From NCBI GenBank assembly GCA_963575645.1, contig OY754469.1, positions 47,822,753-47,886,752 on the forward strand: 64,000 bases of DNA, read 5' to 3'. A program made the position numbers and the translations under genes. The notes under the pieces were generated by a model that was not told the origin of the DNA, made no database searches, and saw only the letters and a program-made list of their open reading frames with translations. Numbering within the stretch: position 1 is the stretch's first letter; the number at the start of each line of letters is the position of its first letter. The stretch comes from Xanthostigma xanthostigma (Eukaryota > Arthropoda > Insecta > Raphidioptera > Raphidiidae). Shown here one piece after another: positions 53,918-64,000 of this stretch.

Positions 53918-54668
53918 ACACGTATAAAAATCGCTTGTCACGATGTTCGTCCGCGCTAATCTCCGAAACCACTAAACCGATTTTAATTAAATTTTGTAAA
54001 TGTGTCTTGCTTAGTCAAACTTAGACTATATAGGATAGTTTTTATTAAATATTTTGTATACAAAACTGCGGTGTTTTGTCAAAAAAAAAACTGTTTTAGT
54101 AAAGTGTAGCGGCATCTGATTGAACTTGCTAAGAGCTATTAGTTCAGAAGCAAACAAAAATGTTTTAGTACCAAGTAGCGACATCTGTTATAATTCGCTC
54201 AAAGCAATTAGTTCAGAAGCAAATCTGGTAGAATTTGTTCAAAGCTATTAGGTCAAACGCCGGGCCGCAAACGAAAAAAAATAGAGCAATGGGTTGTCTC
54301 TAATATTATATAATTTTAAAGTAAAAATGTCATATTATTATGCCATGACTATGCTAATATTAGCCACGTTGGATTTTATATGTATATTTCTTAAAATGCA
54401 TATTTCTCCTATTTTTAGAACGAAGTGTTAATAAAATTGATATGTGTTTTGTTAGTCACAGACACTATGCAATAATAATTTTTATAAATTATAAATCATG
54501 TACTCATGTATGTTATAGTTATGTAAATGATAGGTTAAATTGTAAAACAGCTTCTATAGCTGAACTTATGCCTTTTGGTCTTTTAACCAATAAATATTAT
54601 AAAAAAAATATATATATTTTGTAGAATTGTATCTATCGCGCCCGGGTGAAACCGGGCCGGGCCGCTAG
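53918..54668 (+). mobile_element. Helitron, 5' partly degraded
   Basis: The GCGCTAATCTCCGAAACCAC leader near 53953 matches the fragment at 3281-3447. The 3' end has a strong hairpin GCCCGG-GTGAAA-CCGGGC, then CGGGCCG and CTAG|T at 54665-54668. The hairpin is related to that of HelA. The interior is A+T-rich and I see no Rep/helicase sequence. Confidence 0.75.
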
Positions 54669-55036
54669 TAGTATAATATATTACATCACACACTTGAAAT
54701 AAATATCAACATTTATTTCATTTAAAGTCAAAACGCGACCGACTGTAAATAAGCGTTTATTACTGAATAGCTATCAGTCCGGTAAGTGGTTTCTTGTGTT
54801 CTCTTATGCTGCGTCGGTCGCCCGACCTCGCGCCGTAACAAAATGGGTTCCGGCCGTGCCGCGGAACGGGATGTCCAAACGCGCTCTTCCCGCTGCAGCA
54901 GGAATACAATGCATATTGCCGTGTATCGCACATCTGTTCGTGCCATCAAAGGGACAAAAGGATTACGTTTATTGTTATGCTAATGAAAAATAATAACCTG
55001 TACTGCCAGTGTTATCAATAACGTACTTATAAACCC
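54669..55036. other. Spacer with a GC-rich island
   Basis: 54800-54960 is GC-rich and open in three frames. GTAAGTGG at 54781 could be a plus-strand donor. No domain identified and no matching acceptor. Confidence 0.3.
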
Positions 55037-55280
55037 CTTTTCACTGCGCAAAACAAACGCCATCGCATCGACACGACTCCGTAATTGTTTTTAAAAGAAC
55101 TCCCCCCCAGACGCCCACACCTTTTCACTGCGCAAATAAAACGCCACCGTATCGACACGATCTCGTAATTGTTTTTAAAAGGACTCCCTCCAGACGCCTA
55201 CTCCTTTTCACTGCGCAAAAAACGCCATCGCATCGACACGAACCTGTCATTATTTTTCAAAGAACTCTCCCAAACGCCTT
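55037..55280 (+). repeat. Three tandem units of about 83 bp
   Basis: Units start CTTTTCACTGCGCAAA at 55037, 55121 and 55204. Each contains CGCCA(T/C)CG(C/T)ATCGACACGA and ends in an ACGCC(T/C) box. The array stops about 45 bases before the LINE coding sequence, so it could be part of the LINE's insertion flank. Confidence 0.9.
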
Positions 55281-55324
55281 GATTGATTTTTAAAAATCAA
55301 TTTTCCGCACTTAAAACGGCTAAT

Positions 55325-56206
55325 GTGCTGGGCCCTACTCTCTTCATTATCTTTATTAATGATTTACCAGACGCTATAAAACAAACAACTTTGCTATTTG
55401 CTGACGATACAGCAGTCATATGTGAGGAAGGAGATGGGGATCTACTCCTTAAAAACATTGAAAATTGCATATCAACACTAAATGAGTGGTTCAGTAAAAA
55501 TGGTCTAAAATTAAACATGGACAAAACTGAAATTATTAAATTTGGAAACTATTTCATCATGCCTGCGCCAGATCAATTAGTGGTGAAGAAGCAAGTAAAA
55601 TTTTTAGGTCTGGAAATAGACGATCAGCTTAACTGGAAAAGTCAAGTTGATAATATATCTGCTAAATTATATAAATGCATATATCTTATAAGATATTTAA
55701 AAAACAAATTAAATTCAGAAATACTTATTAATGTTTATTATGCTCATTTTCAGTCTATAATGAGATATGGTCTAATATTTTGGGGCAACTCTGTAAGCAT
55801 TAAAAAAATTTTAATAATACAAAAATTATGTGTTCGAATCATGGCAGGCGTTGCTCCTCGAGAACATTGCCGCCCTCTTTTTAAAAAATTAAACATCCTT
55901 ACGATTATTGACCTCTTTATTCTAGAATTCTCTAATTTCGTCAGATTAAATCCTGCTCTTTTCAAATCAAACAATATAATACATAGGCACAACACTAGAA
56001 ATAAAACATCCACTCTGAAAAACGATCAACATCATATGCAAGTGACGAGTCGTGGAGCACGCAATGCCATGATTCGAATACATAATAATCTGCCACAGAA
56101 TGTTAAAAGTATTGATATTAACAAAAAATCCCTTTTTAAAAAGGAAATAAATAAATTTTTATTGCATAACAACTTTTATGATTTAAATGAATTTTTTAAT
56201 AAATAA
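55325..56206 (+). pseudogene. Non-LTR retrotransposon reverse transcriptase, 5'-truncated
   Basis: The reverse transcriptase copies element RNA at the nicked target site. Recognisable similarity begins at VLGPTLFIIFINDLP (the QGSVLGP...FxNDL motif, lacking its first residues). LLFADDTAVI follows, with the catalytic FADD about 75 bases downstream. Then come LNMDKTEIIKF, VKFLGLEIDDQLNWKSQVD, the thumb-like region ending YYAHFQSIMRYGLIFWGNS, and a C-terminal tail closing FYDLNEF. The length is about 294 residues of some 900 expected. The endonuclease and the N-terminal RT motifs are absent. The frame is intact up to the stop at 56204, so the copy is fairly young. The clade is jockey/CR1-like. 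A short 3' tail with (ATT)n follows. Dead on arrival by 5' truncation, as is common for LINEs. Confidence 0.92.
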
Positions 56207-56270
56207 TGTTGTAATACATTTTATTGTTGACGCCATTAATGTATTTTAAAAAATACTTTCTTATAAAGTG

Positions 56271-56303
<33 letters not shown>
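56207..56303 (+). mobile_element. LINE 3' untranslated region with (ATT)n tail
   Basis: About 65 bases after the stop, then GTTATTATTATT... at 56271-56303. Short simple-repeat tails in place of poly-A are usual in CR1/L2- and some jockey-group LINEs. Confidence 0.85.
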
Positions 56304-56306
<3 letters not shown>

Positions 56307-56660
56307 ACATCGAGTTATCGTACTCTAACCCTGACGTGATATTTTGCAAACCCTGCACTTCCTTATGTGTTCACGGAAGCCTCCTAGGATTCCTCTGTCC
56401 ATCGTTCACTGTTATATACATTTACTTTATTAGTCATACATAGTAATTCCGTCAAAGCAGCAACGTCTAGTCTGTACTCTGTTGTGTGGTATTAGAGTTG
56501 GGGTATAAATAACTTGACGATGAAAAAATCACTGTGACCAGCCGTCTAAAATGATCACTGTGATCTGACAAGAGTTAACTTGTAGGTAGGAGCGTAATTA
56601 GCCGTCTATAATTAATTTACTATATGGATCTATCTATAGTATAGGTACATATTATAATAA
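56304..56660. other. Unclassified spacer
   Basis: Nothing recognised. Confidence 0.3.
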
Positions 56661-57015
56661 TAATTCTTTATTTTTAAATTACAAAGAACATAATAGCGTC
56701 AGTGTAAGATCAAATTACTAAGAGATAAAATCATTTAAATTATAAAAACAATTTTGAATTAAATAATGACTCAAGGGCACTTTAAATTCCCTAGAGGATA
56801 CAATTTTTTTTGAATGAGCATGGTAATCTGTTGTAGATTTTAGTAGCCATACAGACAGGGCCACGTTGGTAAGCCACTAATAAAGCCTTGGGCAAAAGTA
56901 AATTATGTTTCTTACGCGTTAAGTATTTGTTACAAAATGTAAGAATATAGTGACGGATAGACAATTCATTAGACCGTATCATCTGGATTCGCGTTTCGCA
57001 AGACCAGTTCATCAT
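56661..57015 (-). pseudogene. Second LINE fragment, RT C-terminus and tail
   Basis: The minus strand reads LLLPKALLVAYQRGPVCMAT, then KIYNRLPCSFKKN. After a frame break it continues FKVPLSHYLIQNCFYNLNDF and IS, with a stop at 56718-56720. This is the typical end of jockey/CR1-type reverse transcriptases: the YQRGxVxxAxKIYNxLP block followed by FKxxLxxxLxxNxFYxLxDF. It resembles, but differs from, the end of the LINE at 55325-56206 (FLLHNNFYDLNEF), so it is a separate family. Upstream RT motifs are absent. An A+T-rich tail with AATTATTATTATA follows on the minus strand near 56661. Not functional. Confidence 0.75.
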
Positions 57016-57435
57016 TGGAATATGTCTTTTACACCTGCTCCAAACCTAGGCCTGAGTGTACAATTTCGCAATAAAATATTCTTGATACATTTTATACATT
57101 ACATAATTCATTTTGTGTAAATTAACATTTTGACGGACACTTAAAAATTCAGTTTTGTTCCAATTTTGACACTATAGTTTTTAAATTTTTTCATATGTTT
57201 GAATTACTTTTAAAAGTTGTTATGTTGTGACAATATTGCCTTAGTAGATATTTGTACGGTGACACAGAGCACACAGGGTATGTATTCTACACTGGAAAAT
57301 AGACTGCTACACTCGTCTGGCTATAAAACGTTCCGTAGTATACGACGGCTTCAGCCGTCGTGTCAAAGTTTTGAAGTTTTGCTTATGACGGTCTAAGCCG
57401 GTTTGTCCGTCAAAGTGTTAAGTGGACAAAAACTA
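57016..57435. other. Unclassified spacer with a 20-bp palindrome
   Basis: ACGACGGCTTCAGCCGTCGT at 57342-57361 is a perfect inverted repeat with a two-base centre. Confidence 0.6.
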
Positions 57436-57450
57436 AAATTCTTAACTACT

Positions 57451-57855
57451 ATCGAGCGGGGTGGCGTAGTGGTGACAGCACTAGACTCGCATTCGGGAGG
57501 TACCGGGTTCGAATTCCGGCGGGGGCAGATGTGGCTGGGACTTTTTCCTGTTGCCTCCCGCCGAGAAACGGTAATTCCTGTACCGGCCATCTTATCGAGA
57601 TTTTCCACGGTTTCCCTCAATAACTCCAGATTAACTATCGAGATGGTTCCTTATTCAAGGCCATGGCCGATTACCTGTCAAACTCCTATCTTAATGCACT
57701 AAAATTCCTTCATTCGCTCTTTGCTATTAATTGAGTGGAAGTTTAAAAATGTAGAAAATAACGGGAAGTGTGACAGATGAAAATAGTAATGGTGCGAATG
57801 GCGTCTGTTATGACATATAGTCGAGACATGGATGTTAAAACGCATTATTATTATT
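57451..57855 (+). mobile_element. tRNA-derived SINE, complete reference copy
   Basis: 405 bp flanked by a perfect 15-base duplication, AAATTCTTAACTACT, at 57436-57450 and 57856-57870. The A box TGGCGTAGTGG (57462-57472) and B box GGTTCGAATTC (57506-57516) fit Pol III. The anticodon-like loop contains CTCGCATT, so an Ala-type (CGC) parent is possible but unsure. The body has TGTGGCTGGGACTTTTTCCT, AACGGGAAGTGT and AATGGCGTCTGTTATGAC. The tail is (ATT)n at about 57843-57856. Confidence 0.93.
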
Positions 57856-57870
57856 AAATTCTTAACTACT

Positions 57871-58529
57871 TAATAAAGATTTAATATCTACACCTTTTTA
57901 CCGAAGCTCAGATTTTGCATTTTGCACGAGCTTTCGTAAATATCTGCTTTCAATATTTACAAAATTTTACCAATGTTTATACAACTCGTATAATCCACGG
58001 AAAATAATAAGAATATTATTTTTTCAATTTTAAAGCGAATTTTTTTTCAAATACCAATTAGATACTAATTATTTTAATCAATTTTTATATTTTTTAGATC
58101 AGCTCTGAAGAAGCTACAAATCCGGACCGAATCGTTAATGTATTAATTATTATTTTTTGTTAATATATTTGTCTGAAAAATTGGTCAATAATTTTATTTA
58201 TTGAATAATAAGAAAACGCTAAATCTCGACGTTTCCCATAAAAAATCCCATTTAAATACCAATCCCAATTTGTCTGTAACCAAGCTCCTAATATTCACAA
58301 TATTTTAATGTTTTGGTTAATATTTATAGCTTAATTTCACTGTATTCTGATCATTTTGATATACGGAGGAGAAGTCCCGTTAATAGAAGAAGAGCTTACA
58401 CCCTTTTCATACTGTGTTACCTGGATGTGGCGTTCGGCTGAGCATTTATTAGACTATTTGTCACAAGCCGTCTGTCTGGAGCACCAGCGCCATACCGTAA
58501 TACGGTGATCTACCTCTACACCGGTGTAA
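57871..58529. other. Unclassified spacer
   Basis: Nothing recognised. Confidence 0.3.
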
Positions 58530-59553
58530 TAGTGATGTGTCCACATGACTCTTTATTGGGAGCTGGCTCCGTGCGCTCCGCTCAGAGCGAGTCGTTCAAA
58601 GGAGCGACACTACTACTAGCCAGTACGCACTATACAAGAGTGCAGACTGTGAACTGTCATCATGCATGCTCAGGAGTCACGTAGCATTGCACAGCACAAT
58701 ACACACATTTAGCTCTGAGCTCAATTTAATATGATTCTGATCTTATATTATTCGCATTTCGGATAAATTATATAAAGTATAATAAAAGCTTAACAATAAT
58801 AATGTTTACTGTTACAATATTATATCTTTGTCAACGACGTCAATGTGAATGGTTTAAGTCACTGTAAGCTTAGTACTATTACACTTACAGTGTGTCATTC
58901 AACATTAAATGACTACAGCAAAGATAACTCCGTACGTGTAAAATTCACTAGTGCCTCTGTGCTGTGTGCGCTCTGTAAATGTGCGAATGCAACAGTACAG
59001 AACAGCTCAGCACAGAGCAATGGCGCTCGAAATGAGTCATTCACAAAAAAAAGAGCGACTCGCTCCGCTCCGAAAATGGAGTCGGGTGTGAACTGTCATC
59101 ATGCATGCTCAGGAGTCACGTAGCATTGCACAGCACAATACACACACTCAGCTCTGAGCTCATTTTCATATGATTCTGATCTTATATTATTCGCATTTCG
59201 GATAAACTATAAAGTATAATAAAAGCTTAACAATAATAATGTTTATTGTTACAATATTATATCTTTATCAACGAAGTCAATGTGAATGGTTTAAGTCATT
59301 GTAAGCTTAGTACTATTACACTTACAGTGTGTCATTCAACATTAAATGATAACTCCGTACGTGAAAAATTCACTAGTGCCTCTGTGGCCTGTGCTGTGTG
59401 CGCTCTGTAAATGTGCGAATGCAACAGTACAGAACAGCTCAGCACAGAGCAATGGCGCTTGGAGTGAGTCATTCACAAAAAAGAGCGATTCGCTCCGCTC
59501 CGAGAAAGGAGTCGTTCATTATGAACAACTCGCTCAGGAGCGACACATCACTA
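58530..59553. mobile_element. hAT-type element with internal 439-bp tandem duplication
   Basis: Ends TAGTGATGTGTC and GACACATCACTA, flanked by CGGTGTAA and CGATGTAG (6 of 8 identical), an aged 8-bp duplication. Inside, GTGAACTGTCATCATGCATG begins at 58649 and again at 59088, and the 439-base units stay in register nearly to the right end. GCTCCGCTC / GAGCGAGTCG motifs cluster near each end and in the unit junction. No transposase frame. Confidence 0.85.
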
Positions 59554-59947
59554 CGATGTAGGTGTATGTAATGAGAGCAATGCTAGACATTCACTATTAC
59601 CTGGAAGATTTGTGTGCTGCAATTGTAATATAAGACGAGAAATGCCTACCCTCCCATACATGTACAACACTACGTCTTGGCTTCCCGCGAATACAGAAGG
59701 GACTTAATTTCTTACCGCATTCGTTGAATTTGTAACAAAATTAATTCTAAGATTACTATGAGTGCGTTGAAACTCACGCGTCTAAAATGATGTGTAAACA
59801 CTAATATATATGTTGGTTCTGATCTTAACTATATACAAATCTTTGATTAACGTCTGATTAGAATTCTTCGATAAATAAAATTATCGACCAATTTTTGTCT
59901 GAAAAATTGTGGTCGATAAGTTTATTTATTAACTATATACACATATA
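59554..59947. other. Unclassified spacer
   Basis: Nothing recognised, apart from an inverted pair at about 59885-59935 (ATTATCGACCAATTTTTGTC / GAAAAATTGTGGTCGATAAG). Confidence 0.4.
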
Positions 59948-60320
59948 TCTTTACATATATAAAATTCCGATGTCTGTAGTTTTTCTCCCAAACGGCCTGA
60001 CCGATTTTGATGAAATTTTTTTTCTGAATTTATGAGGTCACCTAGATTGTTCTTAGCTATAGTTGAACCCGGTAAGTGGCAATGTCTTTTTAATTTTTTT
60101 ACAAAATTTTTTTTAATTTCTCGCATAAAAAAACATTTTTTAAATTTGCACATTTGTACTTGAAAAAGTCTAAATCTATAGACGAAACGTCGTACACTAA
60201 ATAAATAACTTTTTGTCCACAATCCTACGATTTTTATTAATAATTATAATCGCAAATTTTTAGCCTCCCGGCACCTCTCAATATTGTACAAATCCGGGCG
60301 AAGCCGGACCGAGCCACTTA
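59948..60320 (+). mobile_element. Non-autonomous Helitron, family HelH
   Basis: A|TCTTTACATATATAAAATTC start with a leader containing GGCCTGACCGATTTTGATG. The end is TCCGGGCGAAGCCGGACCGAG then CACTTA|T. The hairpin CCGG-GCGAAG-CCGG is proper, but the last bases (CTTA) deviate from CTRR. 373 bp. Confidence 0.65.
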
Positions 60321-60360
60321 TATATGCAATTAATTTCATCCAATTATCACCAAAAATATT

Positions 60361-60539
60361 TATTGTTTATAGTAGCTACTGTTTGCTACAATTGTTAAGA
60401 AACACCCATTGTTACAATGCTATCAACATAGAAAAATTAGTTTATTTTTTTTTCAAACAATGTCACCGTCGGGATACGAACCCCGAATCTTTCCACTCTC
60501 GCGGCGGACTGTGTTACATTACACTACAGTGACACAAAC
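60361..60539 (-). repeat. 179-bp duplicated unit with tRNA-like block, copy 1
   Basis: TATTGTTTATAGTAGCTACT through CTACAGTGACACAAA. Almost identical to 60817-60995. The right half, read on the minus strand, has GGTTCGTATCC (near B box) and TAGTGTAATG (near A box), suggesting a tRNA-derived origin. Confidence 0.85.
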
Positions 60540-60816
60540 TATCAAACTATCATTCTAATATTTATAGCATTGGTAACTGATTTTTTCACATCATGCGAGA
60601 GCCAATTATATTAGTTAACGCTAGATGTGAACCATTACAGTAGTGAGAGCTATGAGTGAATCAAAGGTGAAATTGTTTCCTTACATTAAATAATCCCAAG
60701 TCATAGACGTCTTTTCTATATCGTCAGGAAATAATAGTGGAAACTTCTTGTTTCTTATGGATGAAACAATCCTTTTAATATTTAGAGTAGTTTAGTTACA
60801 GTTAGTAATTATAATA
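60540..60816. other. Spacer between the two duplicated units
   Basis: 277 bases with no recognised feature. Confidence 0.4.
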
Positions 60817-60995
60817 TATTGTTTATAGTAGCTACTGTTTGCTACAATTGTTAAGAAACACCCATTGTTACAATGCTATCAACATAGAAAAATTAGTTTA
60901 TTTTTTTTTCCAAACAATGTCACCGTCGGGATACGAACCCCGAATCTTTCCACTCTCGCGGCGGACTGTGTTACATTACACTACAGTGACACAAA
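60817..60995 (-). repeat. 179-bp duplicated unit with tRNA-like block, copy 2
   Basis: Differs from copy 1 by about one base (an extra C after the T run). The flanks differ on both sides, so this is a local duplication rather than one long repeat. Confidence 0.85.
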
Positions 60996-61717
60996 ATTGA
61001 TTTTTTTAAATTATTCTAGTACTACAAAATAGCACATCACCTGTATATGTATTATTTTATATGTTCTAATACAAGCCAGCGTCGTTGCTTTAGCTGTGAA
61101 ACGTTTCTTAGCTGTGGAATGTTGAGAAATGAGACCTTATATCTACTGCTCGAAGCTCTTCGCTTCTTACCTACATCAACAATAAAGCCAAATACACACT
61201 TTCAACTGAAAATGCAATTTCAGAAATGGTGAACGTGAAGTTGATATTAACCAGTAAATGAGTAAAAATCGCAGGATTGTGGACAAAAAGATAGATTTAT
61301 TAAGGTATGACGTTTCTTCTATAGATTTAGACTTTTTCAACCTTTTCCACAATCCTGCGATTTTTCTTATTATTATCTCGATGGACACGATATCCTCCAA
61401 ATTCGTGTATAAATCATTTGTTTGTGTCCCTGTTACTATATGTTATAATTAGATGGATTTACGTAGTTGGTACTAGGGGTTTCCCCAGAAGCCATCAGGG
61501 TAAGGAAAAAAATCCTTTTTTTATGTAAAAATTTCGTGGGCAGAGGTTGTCACCTTGCAAAAAGACAATGAACTTTTTATAAGTTTCCCTAGCTGCATAA
61601 TCGGTATCGAACCTCCTTAGCCAAAATTTTAATTAAATTAAAATCTCACGGCTAAATTTTTTATATGTTTGTAAACACCGCCCATTGACGGTGGAGGAAT
61701 GAACTATTAAATAAAAA
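60996..61717. other. Unclassified spacer with a short hairpin
   Basis: AAATCGCAGGATTGTGGA at about 61265 pairs with TCCACAATCCTGCGATTT at about 61346. Confidence 0.5.
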
Positions 61718-62312
61718 CTAGTATGACCTGTACGAATTATTCGCACTAAATAAGTACAATAATTATCACTTTACAAAATTATTTTTTAAATATGATTGCA
61801 GGTATTCAATTCGTTTCTAATTTTGCACACTGCTTATAACGTTCTTCTTTTTGTTGTATTACAATATGAAGCTCAGATGACAGATCGAAGAAATATTTTA
61901 CTAAAATTGTCATATAGAGGCGCAAGTAGCAAAAGCGTTGAGCTAGGCCGTCAGAAGGCATTATGCAGCATTGCTGTGACGTTGTTCAGCGTTGCTCGCT
62001 GTTTCAAAATTAAACCCGTCAGATGGCAGTATGCAGTATTGTGTCTGTTGTATTACAATATGAAGGTCAGATGACAGATCGAAGTGTTGACGTTGTTTCA
62101 AAATTAAAGCCGTCAGATGGCAGACGTTGTTCAGCGTTGCTGTATTTAAATTAATTTACAAAAACAAAAGCCATAATAAATTTGTTAGTTGTCGATGTCA
62201 GTAGAGCAAGCAATTATCTGTAAAATGATATATAATTTATGTAGAGAAATTGTGAGGTTTTTTTCTAAAAATGGAGGCAAACATCTCAACCTTAACGTAT
62301 TAATATATATGA
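61718..62312 (-). mobile_element. Non-autonomous Helitron, family HelE, copy 4
   Basis: On the minus strand A|TCATATATATTAATACG to a GTGCGAATAATTCGTAC hairpin and CTAG|T. 595 bp, with the same internal duplication as the other copies (CAGATGACAGATCGAAG at about 61873 and 62069). Confidence 0.88.
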
Positions 62313-62945
62313 TGATGTAAAGTTAATAGTCAACGATTACGATTAATAAAAAAAAGTAATAATCGCAGATTAATCGCGATAGTTTCATCACTATTGTCAA
62401 AATGTATTCCAAAATAATTTCAACGAACCGAGTAAATTCATAAAATGAGGTATGCACACCGCGGTTGATTACATAGCTACCATTGTCTGAATGTCCCCAT
62501 TACAGAGTCGGGACCTGGGATATTGCGAGACTGAAAGAGAAGCGGGTCGTTAGAGCGAGAGGAAACATACGCTTCCCATTGATATGTCAAAGGTATTTAG
62601 ATTCAATGTTACAATTTCTTCACATAGGTATAATTGATAGCACTTCATGCGAGATGAATCAAGAATTTTGAAAATATTGCCTCGTCTCAAAATATCGTCA
62701 TTTTTATTTGTTTCAAAAACAAAATCGTGGTTTTTGGTAGAAAATCTTCAACATTATATCACACACTTAATAAATACATACGTTTAATTTAAATTCCACT
62801 TTTTTGACCGCAGAAAACGAAACATTTTGTTTTGTTCTGCGGATCGCAATATTCCAGCGATATAGGTATCTTTCAAGTTTCTAATATGAACCAATTATGA
62901 GTTAGATAACTTTTTTTGCTATTCCTGAATTATAAAAAATAAATA
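62313..62945. other. Unclassified spacer
   Basis: Nothing recognised. Confidence 0.3.
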
Positions 62946-63246
62946 TATAGTTTAAAAAAACTAAAAAAACACGCTTTTGTAGCACATCGAACTAAAAAGT
63001 GAAAAATAATTTTTAATATTAGCAGAAAATATCTAATATTGAACAAAAAATATTAGTATTATCGTGAAAAAAGCGTGAGGCGCTTTGTGCCATATTTTTC
63101 GTATATCGAGCGCCTCACGCTTTTTTCACAATAATACTAATATTTTTTGTTCATTATTAGATATTTTCTGCTAATATTAAAAATTATTTTTCACTCATTA
63201 GTTCGATGTGCTATAAAAGCGTGTTTTTTAGTTTTTTAAACTATAT
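62946..63246. repeat. Long hairpin HP1b, arms of about 135 bp
   Basis: 62946-63083 pairs with 63110-63246 across a 26-base loop. Innermost stem GTGAAAAAAGCGTGAGGCGC. Sister of 37034-37319, but with its own arm sequence (TAATATTAGCAGAAAATATC in both arms). Confidence 0.95.
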
Positions 63247-63281
63247 TTATTTTTTACTTTTTAGTTTGATGTGCTATAAAC

Positions 63282-63690
63282 TTTAAATTCAATCTGTCAG
63301 TTTAAGTGGATCAAAATCAAGCCCAAAGGAGTCGGTTACAAACATACATACAAACATAATTATTTAATTCTGACGATCCTGATAAGGATAATGAGATAAA
63401 CTTATCAAATTATTGTATTGTCACCGGTTCTTAATAAGTGTACAAAGTTTAAATTCAATCTGTCCGTTTAAAGTGGGTCAAAATCGATCCCAAAGAAGTC
63501 GCTTACAAACACACATACAAACATAATTATTTAATTCTGGCGATCCTGATCAGGATAATGAAATAAACTTTTCAAATGATTGTATTGTCACCGGTTCTTC
63601 ATAAGTGTACAAAGTTTTAATTAAATCTGTCCGTTTAAAGTGGGTCAAAATCGAGCCCAAAGGAGTCGGTTACAACATAAGCGTGCGTGC
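63282..63690 (+). repeat. Tandem repeat, unit 166-167 bp, about 2.4 copies
   Basis: Units begin TTTAAATTCAATCTGTC at 63282 and 63448, and TTTTAATTAAATCTGTCC at 63615. Each contains GTCGGTTACAAACATACATA, TTAATTCTG(A/G)CGATCCTG and TATTGTCACCGGTTCTT. The block ends with a CATACATACATACAGGTGAA tract and TATAAAGCGTGT at about 63717, as after HP1. Confidence 0.92.
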
Positions 63691-63734
63691 ATACATACAT
63701 ACAGGTGAAGCTAATATAAAGCGTGTAAAAATGA

Positions 63735-64000
63735 AATAAAAAAAACAGTTGTGTGGTTTTAAGAAACCACGACGCAAGTGAAACTTTTATTGGATTGTAG
63801 ACACTTATCCATCACGATTAATTATAAACAACAATTAATATTCACATGAATACACGAATAAAAACATGTTAACACTGTACAGCACTTGCCCGCATGACAG
63901 ACTGACTATGTGTTATACATACTACACGGTCAGCTGATGCTAACCATGGGCGCCGCCATATTGGCCTTGGCTGCTCTACCGAGCGCCTACTCCGAACGCC
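63735..64000. other. Unclassified right edge of the window
   Basis: No gene or repeat recognised. The last 60 bases become GC-rich and are cut by the window end. Confidence 0.3.

Noticed and set aside
54442-54624. Possible continuation of the THAP finger (CFVSHRHY)
   Set aside because: It lies beyond the right end of the P-like element and inside a Helitron. The Cys/His spacing does not match C-x2-H.
61796-62074. 92-codon frame partly shared by HelE copies
   Set aside because: It spans an internal non-coding duplication of a non-autonomous Helitron, begins at different codons in different copies, and has no known domain. Shared length is explained by repeat identity.

Overview
This window looks like repeat-dense, A+T-rich nuclear DNA from an insect; a moth or butterfly is my best guess and a hemipteran is possible. 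The evidence is the repeat content: small non-autonomous Helitrons ending in CTAG, tRNA-derived SINEs with (ATT)n tails, hAT and Tc1/mariner-type MITEs, a DUF4817 transposase remnant, and THAP and MADF fragments. I see no complete cellular gene, rRNA, CRISPR array or prokaryotic signal. Most stretches that stay open for more than 60 codons are chance or lie inside repeats.

Layout. 0-10 kb: a long palindromic MITE split by an insertion carrying a tRNA-like unit (1.35-2.87 kb), a broken hAT transposase end (4.0-4.5 kb), two tandem arrays (4.5-5.1 kb), three copies of one Helitron family (5.1, 6.4, 9.1 kb) and a SINE inserted in another SINE (8.0-8.7 kb). 10-20 kb: a reversed Helitron, a pogo-like MITE, a GC-rich candidate exon on the minus strand (14.15 kb), a hAT MITE, and a Helitron holding both a deleted mariner-type element and a tRNA-Lys-like sequence (16.3-17.4 kb). 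20-36 kb: a second pogo-like MITE with intact ends, a 200-bp-arm foldback element (23.6-24.4 kb), TTAA-flanked MITEs, a probable solo LTR (26.4 kb), a 180-bp minisatellite (28.8-29.5 kb), a MADF fragment (30.5 kb), and two hAT elements with perfect 8-bp target duplications (31.3 and 35.2 kb).

36-46 kb: a second hAT transposase end, two large hairpins flanking a tRNA-Leu-like unit (37.0-37.8 kb), a second foldback family (39.95-40.8 kb), a 77-bp perfect palindrome (43.8 kb), and a hAT MITE nested in a SINE (45.8-46.3 kb). 46-64 kb: TTAA MITE, nested inverted repeats (51.3-52.1 kb), a THAP-bearing P-like element (53.0-53.6 kb), a 5'-truncated LINE with part of its reverse transcriptase (55.3-56.3 kb) and a second LINE tail, a full SINE with 15-bp target duplications (57.45-57.86 kb), a 1-kb hAT element with an internal tandem duplication, and a second covarying hairpin (62.9-63.2 kb).

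How the parts fit: this is transposon-filled intergenic or intronic DNA. The LINE reverse transcriptase and the SINEs share an (ATT)n tail, so the LINE clade is the likely mobiliser of the SINEs. The MITEs, short Helitrons and foldbacks carry no working transposase here and must depend on enzymes encoded elsewhere. Nesting gives a relative insertion order at several sites. A few GC-rich islands with splice-like borders (14.2, 34.4, 52.4 kb, weaker at 10.4 kb) may be exons of long-intron host genes. Positions were read by eye, so repeat edges without a target duplication are accurate to about 5-15 bases.
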